DNA from: Bacteroidota bacterium
GTDB lineage: Bacteria > Bacteroidota > Bacteroidia > Chitinophagales > UBA2359
Assembly (NCBI GenBank): GCA_020631675.1
Contig: JAHDGT010000213.1
Coordinates: 1 to 7,561, forward strand
DNA: 7,561 nucleotides
Reading direction: 5' to 3'
Part shown: piece after piece, positions 6,596 through 7,561 of the stretch
Layout: each line of letters begins with the position of its first letter
How positions within the stretch are numbered: the first letter of the stretch is position 1
Notes under the pieces: model-generated
The model's database searches: none
What the model saw: only the letters and a program-made list of their open reading frames with translations
What the model was told of the DNA's origin: nothing
Position numbers and translations under genes: made by a program

Positions 6596-6686
6596 AAAAA
6601 GGGGGTATGATGCTATCGTATCATAACTTTTGGTGCGGCAAAAAGACGTTATGATATAACGTCTCTACGGTTATACCCCCCTTTTT
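6596..6686. repeat. Two-armed palindromic structure closed by a 13-bp stem
   Basis: AAAAAGGGGGTAT (6596-6608) pairs with ATACCCCCCTTTTT (6673-6686) with one bulged C. Inside are two hairpins. The first is 6606-6625 (TATGATGC with wobble to CGTATCATA, eight pairs, tetraloop), whose base competes with the TAT of the outer stem. The second is 6644-6664 (AGACGTTAT/ATAACGTCT, nine perfect pairs, three-base loop). Together they give a three-way-junction layout. The outer right arm ends in five T's, so it might also terminate transcription from the T9SS gene. Confidence 0.65.
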
Positions 6687-6739
6687 ACTGCGGTCACCGG
6701 GCTATCCGTTGCAATTCCCGGCTGGTCTGCTGCTTCGTT

Positions 6740-6785
6740 GGCAGGCATAAAAATGGCTACCTCTGGGCCGCCTTTTTATGCCGCC
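6740..6785. repeat. Long bulged hairpin, REP-like
   Basis: A core of ten perfect pairs, GGCATAAAAA (6744-6753) with TTTTTATGCC (6773-6782), is extended on both sides by GGC/GCC pairs (6740-6742 with 6783-6785; 6755-6757 with 6770-6772). Single unpaired bases at 6743 and 6754 interrupt the 5' arm, giving 16 pairs around a 12-base loop. No T-tract follows, so it is not a normal terminator. Imperfect bulged hairpins of this kind are typical of REP sequences and IS200/IS605 ends, but no transposase is present here. Confidence 0.6.
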
Positions 6786-6854
6786 ACTCAGGGCGCATAC
6801 CAACCACTCATTTCCACTCCTATCCCTCGCGCGGGCATAGGGTAAATATATTCC

Positions 6855-7556
6855 ATGACTTGTATAATAACAGGTGCTTCAAGAGGCATCGGCTTTGGTT
6901 TGGCCGAGCGTTTCGCGCAAGCAGGTTTTGATCTGGTACTTTGCTCCAGAAACGAAGAAAAGCTCACAACAGCTAAGCGAACTTTAGCAGCAGCATATCC
7001 CGATATAAGCATTCATATCCGCCCCACAGACCTATCTGATAAAACCGAAGCGCAAGCCTTCGGTGCTTTTGTTTTGGAGCATTGTGCTACTATTGATGTA
7101 TTGATCAATAATGCGGGTGTATTCGTGCCGGGTAGCATCTCTAGCGAGCCTGATGGTGCTTTAGAATTACAATTATCCACCAACCTATACAGTGCTTACC
7201 ATTTAACAAGATCCTTATTGCCTAAGATGCAAGAAGCAGGCAAAGGACATATTTTCAATATCGGCTCCGTAGCCAGTTTACAAGCTTATCCGGCCAGTGG
7301 TGCATATACTATTTCTAAGCATGCGCTCTTAGGTTTCAGCCGATCACTGCGCCACGAAGTAAGAGACAAAGGCATCAAGGTAACAGACGTTTTCCCGGGA
7401 GCTGTCTACACTGATTCTTGGAAAGGATCAGGTATCCCCGAAGAAAGAATGATCGCTCTTGAAGACATTGCCCAAGCCGTTTACGCCTGCCACGAATTAT
7501 CAGACAGAGCCTTGGTGGAAGATCTGGTCATCCGCCCCCAACTAGGCGACCTGTAA
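6855..7556 (+). CDS. Short-chain dehydrogenase/reductase (SDR), classical type
   Basis: The 233-residue protein is an NAD(P)-dependent oxidoreductase of the classical SDR family with a Rossmann fold. It has TGASRGIG at 6-13 (cofactor glycine motif), SRNEEKL at 31-37 (Arg32 after strand beta-2 hints at NADPH), NNAG at 85-88 and the full catalytic set Asn110, Ser138, Tyr151 and Lys155 (YTISK). PGAVYTD at 181-187 replaces the usual PGxVxT segment. It is slightly shorter than the ~250-residue norm, mostly at the C-terminus. The substrate is not readable; 3-oxoacyl-ACP reductase-like or sepiapterin-reductase-like annotations are both possible. The ATG at 6855 is well placed for the glycine motif and has no SD sequence. 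It follows the hairpin-rich region and ends complete, five bases before the window edge. Confidence 0.92.
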   Translation: MTCIITGASRGIGFGLAERFAQAGFDLVLCSRNEEKLTTAKRTLAAAYPDISIHIRPTDLSDKTEAQAFGAFVLEHCATIDVLINNAGVFVPGSISSEPDGALELQLSTNLYSAYHLTRSLLPKMQEAGKGHIFNIGSVASLQAYPASGAYTISKHALLGFSRSLRHEVRDKGIKVTDVFPGAVYTDSWKGSGIPEERMIALEDIAQAVYACHELSDRALVEDLVIRPQLGDL

Positions 7557-7561
7557 GCAGA

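Larger units (their letters stand above)
6529..6854. other. Hairpin-rich non-coding region between the T9SS and SDR genes
   Basis: These 326 bp carry no plausible gene; the minus-strand frame that enters from 7012 is only a shadow of the SDR gene. The region opens with an exact TAnnTTTG box and then holds successive inverted repeats: TGCGGG/CCCGCA (6555-6593), a closed two-armed structure (6596-6686), CCGGG/CCCGG (6697-6721) and a long bulged hairpin (6740-6785), then CCACTC direct repeats. TGCCCGC at 6586-6592 and GCGGGCA at 6831-6837 form a further 7-bp inverted pair that could mark element ends. The region looks like a palindromic dispersed element or a structured RNA. Confidence 0.6.

Noticed and set aside
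6847..6854. TATATTCC directly before the SDR ATG as a -7 box
   Set aside because: Two mismatches in the TTTG half and AT-rich surroundings make it no better than chance.
6788..7012. Minus-strand 74-codon ORF overlapping the SDR start
   Set aside because: Two thirds lie antisense to the conserved SDR glycine-motif region; the rest falls in the repeat-rich spacer.

Overview
The window looks like a piece of a Bacteroidota chromosome, possibly of the Saprospirales/Chitinophagales type. Three things point there. One gene encodes a secreted protein with a signal peptide and a type IX secretion (T9SS) C-terminal sorting domain. Start codons lack clear Shine-Dalgarno sequences. Several genes are preceded by boxes matching or nearly matching the Bacteroidota -7 element TAnnTTTG (TAAATTTG, TACCTTCG, TAGTTTCG, TACCTTTG). 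Placement below the phylum is a guess.

Layout. Positions 1-220 (minus) hold the N-terminal part of tsaD (tRNA t6A37 synthesis), cut by the window edge and starting with TTG. It is divergent from kdsB (317-1132, plus, GTG start), the CMP-KDO synthetase of LPS core synthesis. kdsB converges on, and overlaps by 53 bp, a predicted alpha/beta-hydrolase lipoprotein gene (1080-1895, minus). That gene is divergent from miaA (1979-2893, plus), the tRNA dimethylallyltransferase for i6A37. Next come a periplasmic TPR protein (3128-4336, plus) closed by a strong intrinsic terminator (4355-4391), a 304-bp non-coding gap with a heptanucleotide tandem repeat, a 610-residue T9SS cargo protein (4696-6528, plus), a 326-bp hairpin-rich non-coding region, and a complete short-chain dehydrogenase (6855-7556, plus).

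How the genes relate. Most genes are housekeeping or envelope genes with their own promoters; no convincing multi-gene operon is visible. tsaD and miaA both modify A37 of tRNA, but on separate transcription units. kdsB, the lipoprotein, the TPR protein and the T9SS protein all relate to the envelope.

No defence system, CRISPR array, transposase, tRNA or rRNA was found. The least explained part is 6529-6854. It starts with an exact -7-like box, contains at least five inverted repeats (including a two-armed closed structure and a long bulged hairpin) and has no plausible ORF on the plus strand. It may be a dispersed palindromic (REP/MITE-like) element or a structured RNA. The sequence alone does not decide between these.
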